Shown: positions 24,823-33,750 of the stretch, one piece after another
How positions within the stretch are numbered: the first letter of the stretch is position 1
Layout of the letters: each line of letters opens with the position of its first letter
Assembly: GCF_037963835.1 (NCBI RefSeq)
Contig: NZ_CP150145.1
Coordinates: forward strand, 6,634,001 to 6,698,000
Length of the DNA stretch: 64,000 bases
Direction: 5' to 3'
Origin: Paenibacillus sp. FSL H8-0332
GTDB taxonomy: Bacteria; Bacillota; Bacilli; Paenibacillales; Paenibacillaceae
Program-made: the position numbers and the translations under genes
Notes under the pieces: generated by a model
Database searches by the model: none
Told to the model about the DNA's origin: nothing
Seen by the model: only the letters and a program-made list of their open reading frames with translations

Positions 24823-26493
24823 CTAGAATCTTCCTGATTTGAAGATGGAGAACAGCAGCCACAGAATCATCAGCAGGGCGATGACTGATCCGATCTCAAC
24901 GATCGGGAAGTCCCAGAGCAGCGAAGGCTCGCCGCGCAGGGAAGATGCGATAATCAGCCCGGCCATAATGATGCTGAAGGCCAGCAGCACAATGCTGAAG
25001 GACAGACGGTTGCCGACCCGGCTGAACTTATGCTCCAGACCCTGGAGCTCGGGTACGCCGATCTCGACCTTCAGCTTGCCCTTGCTGATCAGCGACGAGA
25101 GCTGCCGGGCTTGGGCGGGAAGCTCCACCAGACTCTCGGCAAGATCGGCTACCCCGCCCAGCAGCTTGCGCTGCAGGCGGCTTCCGCTGAAGCGCTGCTT
25201 CAGCAGCTGCCTGCCGAACGGCTCGGCCATCTGCATAATGCTGAAGGCAGGGTCCAGGCTGGACACCATGCCTTCCAGCGTCAGCATGGTCTTGCCCAGC
25301 ATCGCCAGATCCGGCGGAATGACCAGCCGGTGCTTGCGGGCAATGCCGAACAGATCATTCAGCGCTTTGCCGATGCTGACCTGCTTGAACGGGATATCAT
25401 AATACTGCTCCCGCAGCCGGTCCATATCATCATGCAGCGCCATCCGGTCGGCATCCTCAGGAATTACACCCAGACGCAGAATAGCCCGTACCATTGAATC
25501 CGTATTCTTACGCATGAGGGCGATGACCAGTGCGGACAGGCCATCCTTCATGTCCTCGCTAAGACGCCCGACCATCCCGAAGTCGATCAGGGCCAGCTTC
25601 CCGTCCTTCAGCACCATGACATTGCCGGGATGCGGATCGGCATGGAAGAAGCCATGAATAAAAATCTGATTCAGCATCATCTCAACAAGCTGCTGGGCGA
25701 TAGTCTTGAGCTTAAAGCCTGCGCCCAGCAGCTCGTCCCTGCGGTTCAGCGTAATTCCTTCCATATACTCCATGGTCAGTACCCTTGTGGAGCTGAAGTC
25801 CCAATAGATGGACGGAATATATACATTATCTTGAGCAGACAGCTGCCCGGCTATACGCTCGGCATTACGCCCCTCCTGGGCATAATCAAGCTCCGCCAGC
25901 AGTGCGCGGGAGAATTCCTCGACCATCCGGGTTAATCCGTATTGTCTGGCCCAGTCCATCTTGCGCTCGGCAAGCAGACTTAGATCCGTTAGAATTTCCA
26001 GATCCCTGCTCATGGTCCGCATGACGCCTGGACGTTGTATTTTGACCGCTACACTCTGTCCGCCATGCAGTACAGCCCGGTGTACCTGGCCGATGGAGGC
26101 GGCAGCGAGCGGATTGTTCTCGAAGTATTCAAAGACCGCATCAATATTCTGGTCCAGCTCCTGCTCCAGAATATTGCGGGCAGTCTCGGCAGAGAAGGGC
26201 GGCACATGATCCTGCAGCTTAACCAGCTCCTGAATAATCCCATCCGGCAGCAGATCGGAGCGCGTACTGGCAAGCTGGCCGAGCTTGACAAAGGTCGGCC
26301 CCAAATCCTCCAGCACCCGGCGGACCCGCTCACCGAGTGTCACACTTTCATGGACCTCCTGTGTAATAATCCGGCGGGGAAGTGACAGAAGATGGTAAAG
26401 GCCCAGTTCCTCCACCATATAGCCGAAGCCATGACGCATAAGCGCCATGGCTATAGCCCGGTAACGTCCGGCATGCCTTATGCGGATTGCCAT
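24823..26493 (-). CDS. ABC1/UbiB-family atypical protein kinase
   Basis: A 556-residue protein with the UbiB kinase-like hallmarks: the KxGQ motif in FVKLGQLASTRSDLLP, the Ala-rich loop AAASIGQVHRA, the lysine in VAVKIQRPGV, the catalytic-like HADPHPGN and the metal-binding DFG in LIDFGMVG. Two C-terminal membrane helices anchor it. The family supports lipid-quinone synthesis or lipid homeostasis; Firmicutes use menaquinone, so the exact role here is uncertain. Its ATG follows directly after the phasin-like stop (TAAATG), so the two are coupled. Confidence 0.92.
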   Translation of the reverse strand: MAIRIRHAGRYRAIAMALMRHGFGYMVEELGLYHLLSLPRRIITQEVHESVTLGERVRRVLEDLGPTFVKLGQLASTRSDLLPDGIIQELVKLQDHVPPFSAETARNILEQELDQNIDAVFEYFENNPLAAASIGQVHRAVLHGGQSVAVKIQRPGVMRTMSRDLEILTDLSLLAERKMDWARQYGLTRMVEEFSRALLAELDYAQEGRNAERIAGQLSAQDNVYIPSIYWDFSSTRVLTMEYMEGITLNRRDELLGAGFKLKTIAQQLVEMMLNQIFIHGFFHADPHPGNVMVLKDGKLALIDFGMVGRLSEDMKDGLSALVIALMRKNTDSMVRAILRLGVIPEDADRMALHDDMDRLREQYYDIPFKQVSIGKALNDLFGIARKHRLVIPPDLAMLGKTMLTLEGMVSSLDPAFSIMQMAEPFGRQLLKQRFSGSRLQRKLLGGVADLAESLVELPAQARQLSSLISKGKLKVEIGVPELQGLEHKFSRVGNRLSFSIVLLAFSIIMAGLIIASSLRGEPSLLWDFPIVEIGSVIALLMILWLLFSIFKSGRF

Positions 26494-26853
26494 TTATTCA
26501 CTACGTGTTTCCGGCACGATGGTCTCCTGGGGGAACTCCTGAGGGGACTTGCCTTCCAGCTCGGCCACGCGTCCTTCCAGCTTGGCAATACGTGACTCCA
26601 GTCCGGCGATATCCTCCTGAACGGGCACCTTAAGCTCCTTCAGCACCCGCTGAACCTGTTCCTGCACGGCAGACTTGAACGCTCCCCGTTCTTCATCCCC
26701 GCGCTCTACCAGGCGGTCGACCAGGGCCTTGGATTCCGAAGGGGCCAGCTCGCCCCGCTTCACCAGCTCATCTACGACCTTCTCGACTTTCTCCTTGCTG
26801 ACAATGGTGAGGCCAACTCCTAAAGAGATTGCTTTCTTTAACAAATCACTCAT
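26494..26853 (-). CDS. phasin-like coiled-coil protein partnered with UbiB
   Basis: A 119-residue protein whose N-terminal LLKKAISLGVGLTIVSKEK resembles the phasin / PHA-granule-associated domain, followed by an amphipathic helical region ending in a coiled coil (ESRIAKLEGRVAELEGK). Its stop abuts the start of the UbiB-like kinase, and this pair is common in Firmicutes, suggesting a functional partnership at the membrane. No polyhydroxyalkanoate synthase is present in the window, so a storage-granule role is not supported. Confidence 0.8.
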   Translation of the reverse strand: MSDLLKKAISLGVGLTIVSKEKVEKVVDELVKRGELAPSESKALVDRLVERGDEERGAFKSAVQEQVQRVLKELKVPVQEDIAGLESRIAKLEGRVAELEGKSPQEFPQETIVPETRSE

Positions 26854-26927
26854 GGTACTTCCCTCCCAAAGATTCCAGTTATGGATAAAGTATACCCCTT
26901 AGCCCGCCATTTCACAAAAAAAGCGGA

Positions 26928-27560
26928 TTATCTGGGGATTCGTGCCGCCCAGGTAGCTGCCCGCAGAATAAGCTGGCGGACTGCCGGGTGACGGAATGAA
27001 GGCTCGTGATGCCCCGGCATCAGATAGACTACCCGTCCCAGGCCATAGCTGTGGCACCAGGCCGCAGGCAGCAGCTCACCGTCCGCTTCGTACTCCAGCA
27101 GAATTTTTTTGTCGGTGAATGGGTCGAACTCGAACCGGTATGGCTCTTCATCCAGCTGGAAATCCTCCATGCCTTCGGTGATATCATGCTCCAGCACCTT
27201 GAATTGAAGCGGTGTAAAAGGCGGGTGTCCGGTGAATCTGCCGCCGATCAGCTGGGCCAGCTCATACCGCTTCGCCAGGGATATACCGGTATGCAGGACA
27301 ATCAGTCCGCCTCCCCCGCTGACATAACTCAGCAGACCTGCAGTCTGCTGCGGGGATACCGTTTCGTTCCATAATTCATTATATGCGATGCAGAGATCGT
27401 ATCCGGACAGATGCTCGCTTAACAGCAGCTTCTTGTTCTCCGAGCATTGCACCGTCAGAAGCTCATTCAGAATTTCACTGACCTGCTTATCTACCCCTTG
27501 CAGCGGGTGAAACCGGGGGTGTGTGTAATCGCCTAACAACAGACATTTTCTCTTATCCAT
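26928..27560 (-). CDS. ThuA-like domain protein
   Basis: A 210-residue protein with a glutamine-amidotransferase-like fold of the ThuA family: start MDKRKCLLLGDYTHPRFHPL, the central GGGGLIVLHTGISLAKR with GGRFTGHPPFTPLQF, and C-terminal YGLGRVVYLMPGHHEPSFRHP. ThuA proteins are linked with sugar metabolism but their biochemical activity is poorly known. A strong GAGGAGGAG precedes the ATG. It stands 60 bases downstream of the HemD-like gene, in the same orientation. Confidence 0.85.
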   Translation of the reverse strand: MDKRKCLLLGDYTHPRFHPLQGVDKQVSEILNELLTVQCSENKKLLLSEHLSGYDLCIAYNELWNETVSPQQTAGLLSYVSGGGGLIVLHTGISLAKRYELAQLIGGRFTGHPPFTPLQFKVLEHDITEGMEDFQLDEEPYRFEFDPFTDKKILLEYEADGELLPAAWCHSYGLGRVVYLMPGHHEPSFRHPAVRQLILRAATWAARIPR

Positions 27561-27623
27561 GGGTCTCCTCCTCTGTATTACTAGTATTACTTTTCTTTGT
27601 ACGCAGGGCCCGGCGGCCTTCTG

Positions 27624-28436
27624 CTACCGGTGTGCCGCAATATAGCGGCCCAGTGCCACGAACATGCTGCCCATCCGTTCATGCTCCGGCATAACAATCC
27701 GCTTCACGCCTTCTTCCTTCAGGGCCTCCGAGGTAAGCCGGCCGACGGATACCGCCAGCACCTTGTCCTCCAGTGCCTGAATGAGCGCCTCCAGCCGGCC
27801 CTGCTCCCTTGCATGCTGCGCCAGGAAGCGGAATTGCGGCGCACTTGTGAAGGCTACCGCATCCACCTGTCCTTCCGTTATCTCTGTGAGCAGCAGAGAC
27901 AGGGCTCCCGGCTCCGGCTCGGTATAACGGTAAGGCTGCACACAGCCCACGGTTGCCCCCGCCTGCTCCAGCCACCCGACCAGATGAGGCGCAGTCTCCC
28001 CGTGCAGCTGCAGCATAACCCGCTTGCCCTGCAAATCCCAATCCTGCAGTCCGCGGATCAGACCGGCGCTGCTCCCGTCATCGTCACGCACCACCGGTTC
28101 AAGTCCCCGTTTCTTCAGGGCATTCACTGTCTTATAACCGCGCGCAGCAATAGGTGAGGCGGAGAGAACCTCCAGGAAGCGGCCTTCAAGCTCCAGCTTC
28201 GAGGCCATCTCGAACAACGCGTCGAGGCCCATGCCGGTAGTCAGAACGGCCAGATCCGGCGGCTGATTCGTCCAGGCGATCAGCCCGTCACGCAGGGCAG
28301 CATCATCCAGAAAGGTGGTTCCCTGGGCGGGACGGTGCAGCGCGGTTCCTCCCATATTCTCTACCAGCTTGGCCATTTCTTCCGCTTTGCGCGGACCGGC
28401 CAGGGCCACGGTAATGCCCTTTAATTGCTCTGCCAT
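27624..28436 (-). CDS. uroporphyrinogen-III synthase (HemD family)
   Basis: A 270-residue two-domain protein with the HemD fold: GITVALAGPRKAEEMAKLVE at the start, GKRVMLQLHGETAPHLVGWL in the middle, and VDAVAFTSAPQFRFL then VLAVSVGRLTSEALKEEGV near the end. The enzyme closes and inverts hydroxymethylbilane to uroporphyrinogen III. It is not within a hem biosynthetic operon, so it may be a second, specialised copy, as found near nitrite-assimilation genes in related bacteria. GGGGAGAAACG precedes the start. Confidence 0.82.
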   Translation of the reverse strand: MAEQLKGITVALAGPRKAEEMAKLVENMGGTALHRPAQGTTFLDDAALRDGLIAWTNQPPDLAVLTTGMGLDALFEMASKLELEGRFLEVLSASPIAARGYKTVNALKKRGLEPVVRDDDGSSAGLIRGLQDWDLQGKRVMLQLHGETAPHLVGWLEQAGATVGCVQPYRYTEPEPGALSLLLTEITEGQVDAVAFTSAPQFRFLAQHAREQGRLEALIQALEDKVLAVSVGRLTSEALKEEGVKRIVMPEHERMGSMFVALGRYIAAHR

Positions 28437-28527
28437 GAACGTTTCTCCCCTTCGTCACCCCGTATTATTGCTTATCAGTATACTTGCAAAGCGTGGTAAA
28501 AGAAAAGACCGGGCCGCATATTTATCC

Positions 28528-30582
28528 TCAGGAAATGTGCCGATCTTCGGGAAGACTCTCTCCGGGCTTAAGTACTTCGGACACTGGTGGAGCCTGATTT
28601 CCGGGATACAGCTTGAAGCGGCCCACGAGCTGCTGCAGCTCATCGGCCAGATGGCTCAGATCCGCTGAAGAGGAGGCGATCTCCTCCACGGAAGCAAGCT
28701 GCTGCTGGGCTGCCGCCGAGATGGTCTCGGTATTGCCTGCCGCCTCCTCGGTAATGCCGCGTATCTCGCCGATGGCTTTGTCCATACTGTCCGCTTCAGC
28801 GGTGAGGGTATGGACGGCATCGTTCATCGCTTCGATTTTCTCCGCCGCCCCTTTGACGGCCCTGCGGATGCGCGAGAAGGAACGCCCCGTTGTATCCACA
28901 GCCATAATGCCGCCCATAACCTTATTCTTCGCATCCTCCATAGTAGCTGTAGCCTGGAGCATCTCTGAATGAATGGACGTAATCTGTTCGGAGATCATCC
29001 TGGCCGACTTCTCTGATTCCTCAGCCAGCTTGCGGACCTCTGAGGCTACTACAGCGAACCCTCTTCCCTGTTCACCCGCTCTGGCCGCTTCAATGGAAGC
29101 ATTCAGCGCGAGCAGGTTGGTCTGCCGCGAGATCCCCGTGATCACACCGGTAATCCCCTGAATCTGTACGACCCGCTCACTCAGCTTGTCGATGACCGTC
29201 CCCATCTCCTCTACGGTCTCATGAATGCCGTTGATTTTGTCCACCACGCTGATGACCGAATCATTGCCTTCCGAAGCCGAGAGCGAGGTCTTGTCCATCA
29301 TCGCCGACACCTGCTCCATGAATTCCGAGATATGGGCTACCTCGCTTGTGGTGGCTGCCGTACTAATCATTCCTTTATGCACACTGTTCACCTGACGTTC
29401 AGTCCCTGCCGCCACTTCTTGAATTGCAACAGTAACATGCTCTATGGCTCTGGTCGTCTGCTCCGCCCCCGCTGTAAGCTGCTCAGCCGATGAGGAGACA
29501 TTGTCCGTCATCTCCTGCACACCGATGATCATCTGCCGCAGATTTCCGACCATCTGGCGGAAATTCCCGGCCAGGAGGCCAATCTCATCCCCACGGAAAT
29601 CCCCGATATCCTGCGACAGGTCACCTCCGGCGATGCGTTCAGTCGCTCTGCGCAGACGTAGCAGCGGCTTCAGGATCGACGAGACATTGAAATAGATCAG
29701 CACTAGTGCCAGAAGTACGGATACAGAGATCACCAGCCACACCGTTTCGCGGATATCACTGGTCGCCCGCGTAACCTCATTCAGGCTGATGGTCCCCCCG
29801 ATTCTCCATCCGGTCAGCCCGTTCACCATGTAGGTCAGCTTCTTCGGTGAATCCTTATAGACATAATCGAAGCTTCCGCTCTCACTCCCGAACATTTGCT
29901 TCACGAAATCAAGCGAGGATTCTTCGCCAATCGCTTCTGACGGATGAACCAGAAATTTCTTGCTGCTGTCTACAATGAGAATATAACCTTCCTGGCCCAC
30001 CTTGATATTCGTCAGACTGGCGAGTGAGGACAGGTTAAGATCAAGGCTGACTACCCCGTCTCCGCCTGCAAGCACCGCCGAAATGGCAACCGCGCTCTCC
30101 TGATTGACCGTCTGAAATACCGGTGAGATCACGATGCCGCTGCCATGCTTAAGCGCATTGACATAGGTATTCTCCTTGCGCGGATCATAGCCGTCCGGCA
30201 GCTCCATCTCTGCTGCGCGGATACTTTTGCCTTTGCTGGTTCCGGCATAAATATCCAGCACATCAGAATGCAGCGCGGCATATTCCTTCAATCGGCTCTC
30301 CAGAACAGGCGCAGTCTCTCCGGCTGCTTCACTATTAATAGAATTCGCCGCAAGCTGGCCGGCAAAATAAAGAATATCATCTATTTTGGACTGAATATTG
30401 TGATTAATAATCTCGTTCACTGCTACTACGCTTTCCTTGGCATTATTGGTAAGCTGCTCCCCAACCTTGCTGCTGGCGGATTGATAGGTTTGCCAGCCTA
30501 TAATGATGCTCGGCACCAGCAAGACAAGCAGATAGGTAGCAATCAGCTTGGTACGGATGTTCAGACGCGCCTTTTTAGTCAT
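28528..30582 (-). CDS. methyl-accepting chemotaxis protein with dCache-like sensor
   Basis: A 684-residue chemoreceptor. A membrane helix at about 12-30 is followed by a 240-residue extracellular double-Cache-like domain (including [19 protein letters not shown] and [20 protein letters not shown]), a second membrane helix at about 280-300, HAMP, and a long cytoplasmic helical hairpin. The tip sequence [20 protein letters not shown] is intact. It would signal to CheA/CheW. The ligand is unknown; Cache domains often bind amino or organic acids. Confidence 0.93.
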   Translation of the reverse strand: MTKKARLNIRTKLIATYLLVLLVPSIIIGWQTYQSASSKVGEQLTNNAKESVVAVNEIINHNIQSKIDDILYFAGQLAANSINSEAAGETAPVLESRLKEYAALHSDVLDIYAGTSKGKSIRAAEMELPDGYDPRKENTYVNALKHGSGIVISPVFQTVNQESAVAISAVLAGGDGVVSLDLNLSSLASLTNIKVGQEGYILIVDSSKKFLVHPSEAIGEESSLDFVKQMFGSESGSFDYVYKDSPKKLTYMVNGLTGWRIGGTISLNEVTRATSDIRETVWLVISVSVLLALVLIYFNVSSILKPLLRLRRATERIAGGDLSQDIGDFRGDEIGLLAGNFRQMVGNLRQMIIGVQEMTDNVSSSAEQLTAGAEQTTRAIEHVTVAIQEVAAGTERQVNSVHKGMISTAATTSEVAHISEFMEQVSAMMDKTSLSASEGNDSVISVVDKINGIHETVEEMGTVIDKLSERVVQIQGITGVITGISRQTNLLALNASIEAARAGEQGRGFAVVASEVRKLAEESEKSARMISEQITSIHSEMLQATATMEDAKNKVMGGIMAVDTTGRSFSRIRRAVKGAAEKIEAMNDAVHTLTAEADSMDKAIGEIRGITEEAAGNTETISAAAQQQLASVEEIASSSADLSHLADELQQLVGRFKLYPGNQAPPVSEVLKPGESLPEDRHIS

Positions 30583-30741
30583 ATGATGAACTCACTCTCT
30601 CTTTCTTCATGGGTCTTAAGAACGATAATTTGGCAGACTAACTATATAATTAAATACCGCCCCCGGAAACCCTCTTTTCTGCTCCAAATCATGATTATTC
30701 TCCTATCTTTATTGATAATTTTTATATGTACACAACAAAAA

Positions 30742-30761
30742 ACCGTTTCGATGAAAACGGT
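30742..30761. terminator. intrinsic terminator (T-run on both strands)
   Basis: ACCGTTT and AAACGGT form a stem with TTTTTTGTTG after it on the minus strand and CTTTTGTT on the plus strand. It lies between the PerR-like gene, whose transcripts it may end, and the chemoreceptor gene. Confidence 0.7.
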
Positions 30762-30849
30762 CTTTTGTTATATTCAACCTTTTGTCCAAGGCATATTCCC
30801 GTACAAAGGTCCTATATAGATTGTACTTTTATTTTTCTGTGACGGGATT

Positions 30850-31035
30850 GCCGTGACTCCAGAGAATGTTTGGCCCTCCGGCCGCTGTTGTCTACAGATT
30901 TCTTGATTTCAATCCGCTTTTCGCGGAGGAAATCCGGTGACTGCTGATGCTTCCGAAGCGAGCTTTCCTGCGGAAAGCTTTCAGGCGGACGCTATCGCTC
31001 CTACAGTTCCAAAATTCTCCTCCGCCACTTTTCCC
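30850..31035. other. highly structured intergenic element
   Basis: Within 30850-31035 there are at least four compact hairpins: GGCC..GGCC at 30872-30883, TCCGC/GCGGA at 30913-30927, GCTTC/GAAGC at 30949-30959 and AGCTTTCC/GGAAAGCT at 30961-30979. No protein-like reading frame exists. It lies downstream of the PerR-like gene, ahead of its probable terminator. It could be a dispersed Paenibacillus repeat or a structured RNA. Confidence 0.5.
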
Positions 31036-31069
31036 TGTCTGTATATTTTCAAGTTCAATCTATATAGTT

Positions 31070-31465
31070 CTATTGCGAATTCTTGCTTCTGCAGGCCGGG
31101 CATACGCCACCGAATACAACATGCGTATGGGTGATCGAATAGCCGGTATCCGCCGCTACCGAGTCGCTCCACTCCTGCGGAACCTGGCTCATCACTTCAT
31201 CTACCGCGCCGCAGATCTCACAGACAATATGCTGATGATCGTCCAGGCGGGCGTCATACCGGCTTGCCGCCTCACCCAGCTTCAGCTCACGAATCATCTG
31301 CTTATCCGAGAGATAACGCAGGGAATTGTAGACTGTTCCGTAAGCCAGATTATGTCCCTGCTCCACCAGCCGGTTCATGACTTCCGCAGCGGTCGGGTGG
31401 TCATGGGAATTACGGACGATATCGTATACAGCTTGACGTTGAGAGGTTAAGTTCAGGGTTCTCAT
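31070..31465 (-). CDS. Fur-family regulator, PerR-like
   Basis: A 131-residue metalloregulator. The winged helix includes TSQRQAVYDIV and AYGTVYNSLRYLSDKQMI. The regulatory metal-site residues of PerR appear as RYDARLDDHQH and VDEV, and two CxxC pairs (CEIC, CPAC) form the structural zinc site. PerR represses peroxide-stress genes and is oxidised on the metal-site histidines by hydrogen peroxide. The start at 31465 (MRTLNLTSQR) has GAGG 9 bases upstream. Fur or Zur function cannot be excluded. Confidence 0.85.
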   Translation of the reverse strand: MRTLNLTSQRQAVYDIVRNSHDHPTAAEVMNRLVEQGHNLAYGTVYNSLRYLSDKQMIRELKLGEAASRYDARLDDHQHIVCEICGAVDEVMSQVPQEWSDSVAADTGYSITHTHVVFGGVCPACRSKNSQ

Positions 31466-31537
31466 CTTTATCATCCTCTAGCTTGTTTTTAGATCAAGTA
31501 TAAGTCCTGATGCTGAAAGCGTCAATCCGGCCGGACT

Positions 31538-32653
31538 TTATTTGATCATTCCCGAGTATTTCACATCGACATCGGCTTTGACCTGGAATTTCAGCCGGGG
31601 ATATAAGTTCTCCCAGTCCGACATCTCTGTTGCGTTGTTCCAGTGCCGTGACCCGTAACGCAGCCCCCACCCCAAGGGGTCCATGCCGCTATCCTGAATT
31701 TTGACCAGCAAGGCTGTAACAGCCTCACGCAGCTCCGCAGCTCCTGCCTCATTAATCTTCTTCAGCATCTGGTGGGTGATCATCTCCTCCGTACTGTTCT
31801 CCTCCAGAATTGCCCGAATCTTGATGGTGTACCGGATATAAGGCTCTCCATCCGGCGGAGTCACAATCCGGTAGCTGGAGGAAGAGCTCTCGGTATAATA
31901 CTGGTACATTCCACTGCCAATATGGGCAGGGAAATTCGTCTGCAGATCGGAGCGGGACAGCAGGTTGAACAGCCGGGTCTCATCGGGCGTGAGGACCAGC
32001 TTGATTTTGTTCTTATCCAGCAGAGCGATTTTATCAATCAGGAATTGATTCTCCTCCGGCACCTCAATAATCGGCAGGATGGGATCTATCCCCTTCTCAT
32101 AGATGCTTCTCATCAGCTGATAGGAGTACACACTTGAGATGAAGGGGGACTCGGTCCCTTGCCCGCTCATCGCCAGAATCAGAGAGTTGGACGGAATGCG
32201 CTCCGACGGCGGCTTAACCTGCAGCACTTCCAGTGCCCCCGGCCTGCCCACGGCAAAATTAATAATCAGCTGGATATCCCTGCGCCGTACCGCCCAGTCT
32301 ACAACATGCCGGATATCCTTGGCGGCAATCTTTTCACCCAGAACCACTGATTTACAGTGGACATAATCCAGCTCCTTCTCCACCTTGGACTTCATTCTGC
32401 GCAGCGCCTCGGAGATACTCTCCGATTCTTCCGTGAGAATCTGCATCTTCTCGTCAATCTTCGTTACATCTCCTTGCGGAATCGCCAGCTTCAGACTGAC
32501 CTTGAATGTTCCTTCCGCCTTACCGGGATCTATTCCAATCGCCACTACGAATATTCTACGGTCGATATCCTTGTAGTTGCAGCCTGAAATGAGCACGGCC
32601 ATGACGGTGGACAGCAGCATCAGCAGCATGGCCCGAATGACTCTTCCCCTCAT
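31538..32653 (-). CDS. spore germination lipoprotein, Ger(x)C family
   Basis: The C subunit of a GerA-type germinant receptor. A lipoprotein signal peptide ends in the lipobox VLISGC, followed by the family start YKDIDRRIFVVAIGID, then KSKVEKELDYVHCKSVVLGE and a C-terminal domain. About 371 residues from the ATG at 32653, which follows AAGGAGG and overlaps the B-subunit stop by 4 bases (ATGA). The lipoprotein sits on the outer face of the inner spore membrane and is required for receptor function. Confidence 0.93.
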   Translation of the reverse strand: MRGRVIRAMLLMLLSTVMAVLISGCNYKDIDRRIFVVAIGIDPGKAEGTFKVSLKLAIPQGDVTKIDEKMQILTEESESISEALRRMKSKVEKELDYVHCKSVVLGEKIAAKDIRHVVDWAVRRRDIQLIINFAVGRPGALEVLQVKPPSERIPSNSLILAMSGQGTESPFISSVYSYQLMRSIYEKGIDPILPIIEVPEENQFLIDKIALLDKNKIKLVLTPDETRLFNLLSRSDLQTNFPAHIGSGMYQYYTESSSSSYRIVTPPDGEPYIRYTIKIRAILEENSTEEMITHQMLKKINEAGAAELREAVTALLVKIQDSGMDPLGWGLRYGSRHWNNATEMSDWENLYPRLKFQVKADVDVKYSGMIK

Positions 32654-33750
32654 GCTCTGCGCCTCCTTATCATCCAGTAGCACCAGAATAACAGCAGGAT
32701 CAGCAGCAGCTCCCCGTACCAGCGGATGTGCAGCAGGAATACTCCCAGCATATTAAGGTTGTATTGATCCATACGCATCAGAAGAAGGGTCCCTGCCGCA
32801 AAAACCCCCAGGATAACCACCTCCTGCCGCAGCTTGGATCTGGGTTTGCCGCCTGTAGAGGGAAGCTGGCTAAGGAACAGCTCTTTGCCGACATGCCACT
32901 GGATAACGGCACTGACCAGAGCCAGCGTACTGTAAGCAAAATAAAAAACATACAGCATACGCTCAACCAAAAAGGCCTCGATACTGATGCTGTCCGCCGT
33001 GGTGAACCAGGTATACACATGCCGTTCGACGCCGACGGTCCCATGGTACCCGATAGGCACATAAAAAGTGACGAGCAGCACCAGCAGCCCCTCCAGACTC
33101 AGAATCCACACATGCTTAAGCTTCAAACCATGAAATACCCGGTTGAAGATGGCCATATTAATGTAGCCGCTGAACGTAAACGTCGCTGCCGCAATACTGT
33201 TCATATCCGGACGATGTAACGAATAGGTCATCATTTGCAGTACGGCATCCCAGCTAAAGTTCGGGTTAACGACCGCCTTGACTGTCGTATACAGAATTAA
33301 GGGCAGTGTGATTCCGAGTGTCACCTCTAGCCCGTAGAGCAGGGACAGCGGGTCAATTCGGCTGCAGAGACATACCACAGCCAGGAATCCCAGCAGGACT
33401 GCCGTTGGATGGGTATCCGGGCTGACAAACCTCAGGGTAATATCCACAAAGGACAACAGAATCAGCGCACCGGCGAAATACCATAGAACCGCATAAATAA
33501 GAATTAGCGGAGAGGCCAGCAGCCTCGGCAAGGCCGACGCGAAGATTTCCGGGAGTCCCTTGCCAGGGAATTTATTAATGACTTTGGTGAACAGGTAGAT
33601 GAACAGGGTGCCTGTAACCACCGCAACCAGAATGGAGGACTGCGCACCGTCAAAGCGGGTATCGAGCAGCTCCCGGGGGGTGAAGTTAATGATATTGATC
33701 AGGGAGTTCATGAGAAACAGGCAGTAGAAATAGCGGCTCTTCGCCATCAT
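32650..33750 (-). CDS. spore germination protein, GerB family (APC-type permease)
   Basis: The B subunit of the germinant receptor, 366 residues with about ten membrane helices, related to amino-acid permeases and forming the germinant-binding pocket. Recognisable segments are FTPRELLDTRFDGAQ near the N-terminus and ILIYAVLWYFAGALILLSF later. The frame is open upstream to 34260, but that part only shadows the A-subunit gene. The real start is the ATG at 33750, or the next at 33747, after GGGGG, overlapping the A-subunit stop (ATGA). Confidence 0.93.
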   Translation of the reverse strand: MMAKSRYFYCLFLMNSLINIINFTPRELLDTRFDGAQSSILVAVVTGTLFIYLFTKVINKFPGKGLPEIFASALPRLLASPLILIYAVLWYFAGALILLSFVDITLRFVSPDTHPTAVLLGFLAVVCLCSRIDPLSLLYGLEVTLGITLPLILYTTVKAVVNPNFSWDAVLQMMTYSLHRPDMNSIAAATFTFSGYINMAIFNRVFHGLKLKHVWILSLEGLLVLLVTFYVPIGYHGTVGVERHVYTWFTTADSISIEAFLVERMLYVFYFAYSTLALVSAVIQWHVGKELFLSQLPSTGGKPRSKLRQEVVILGVFAAGTLLLMRMDQYNLNMLGVFLLHIRWYGELLLILLLFWCYWMIRRRRA

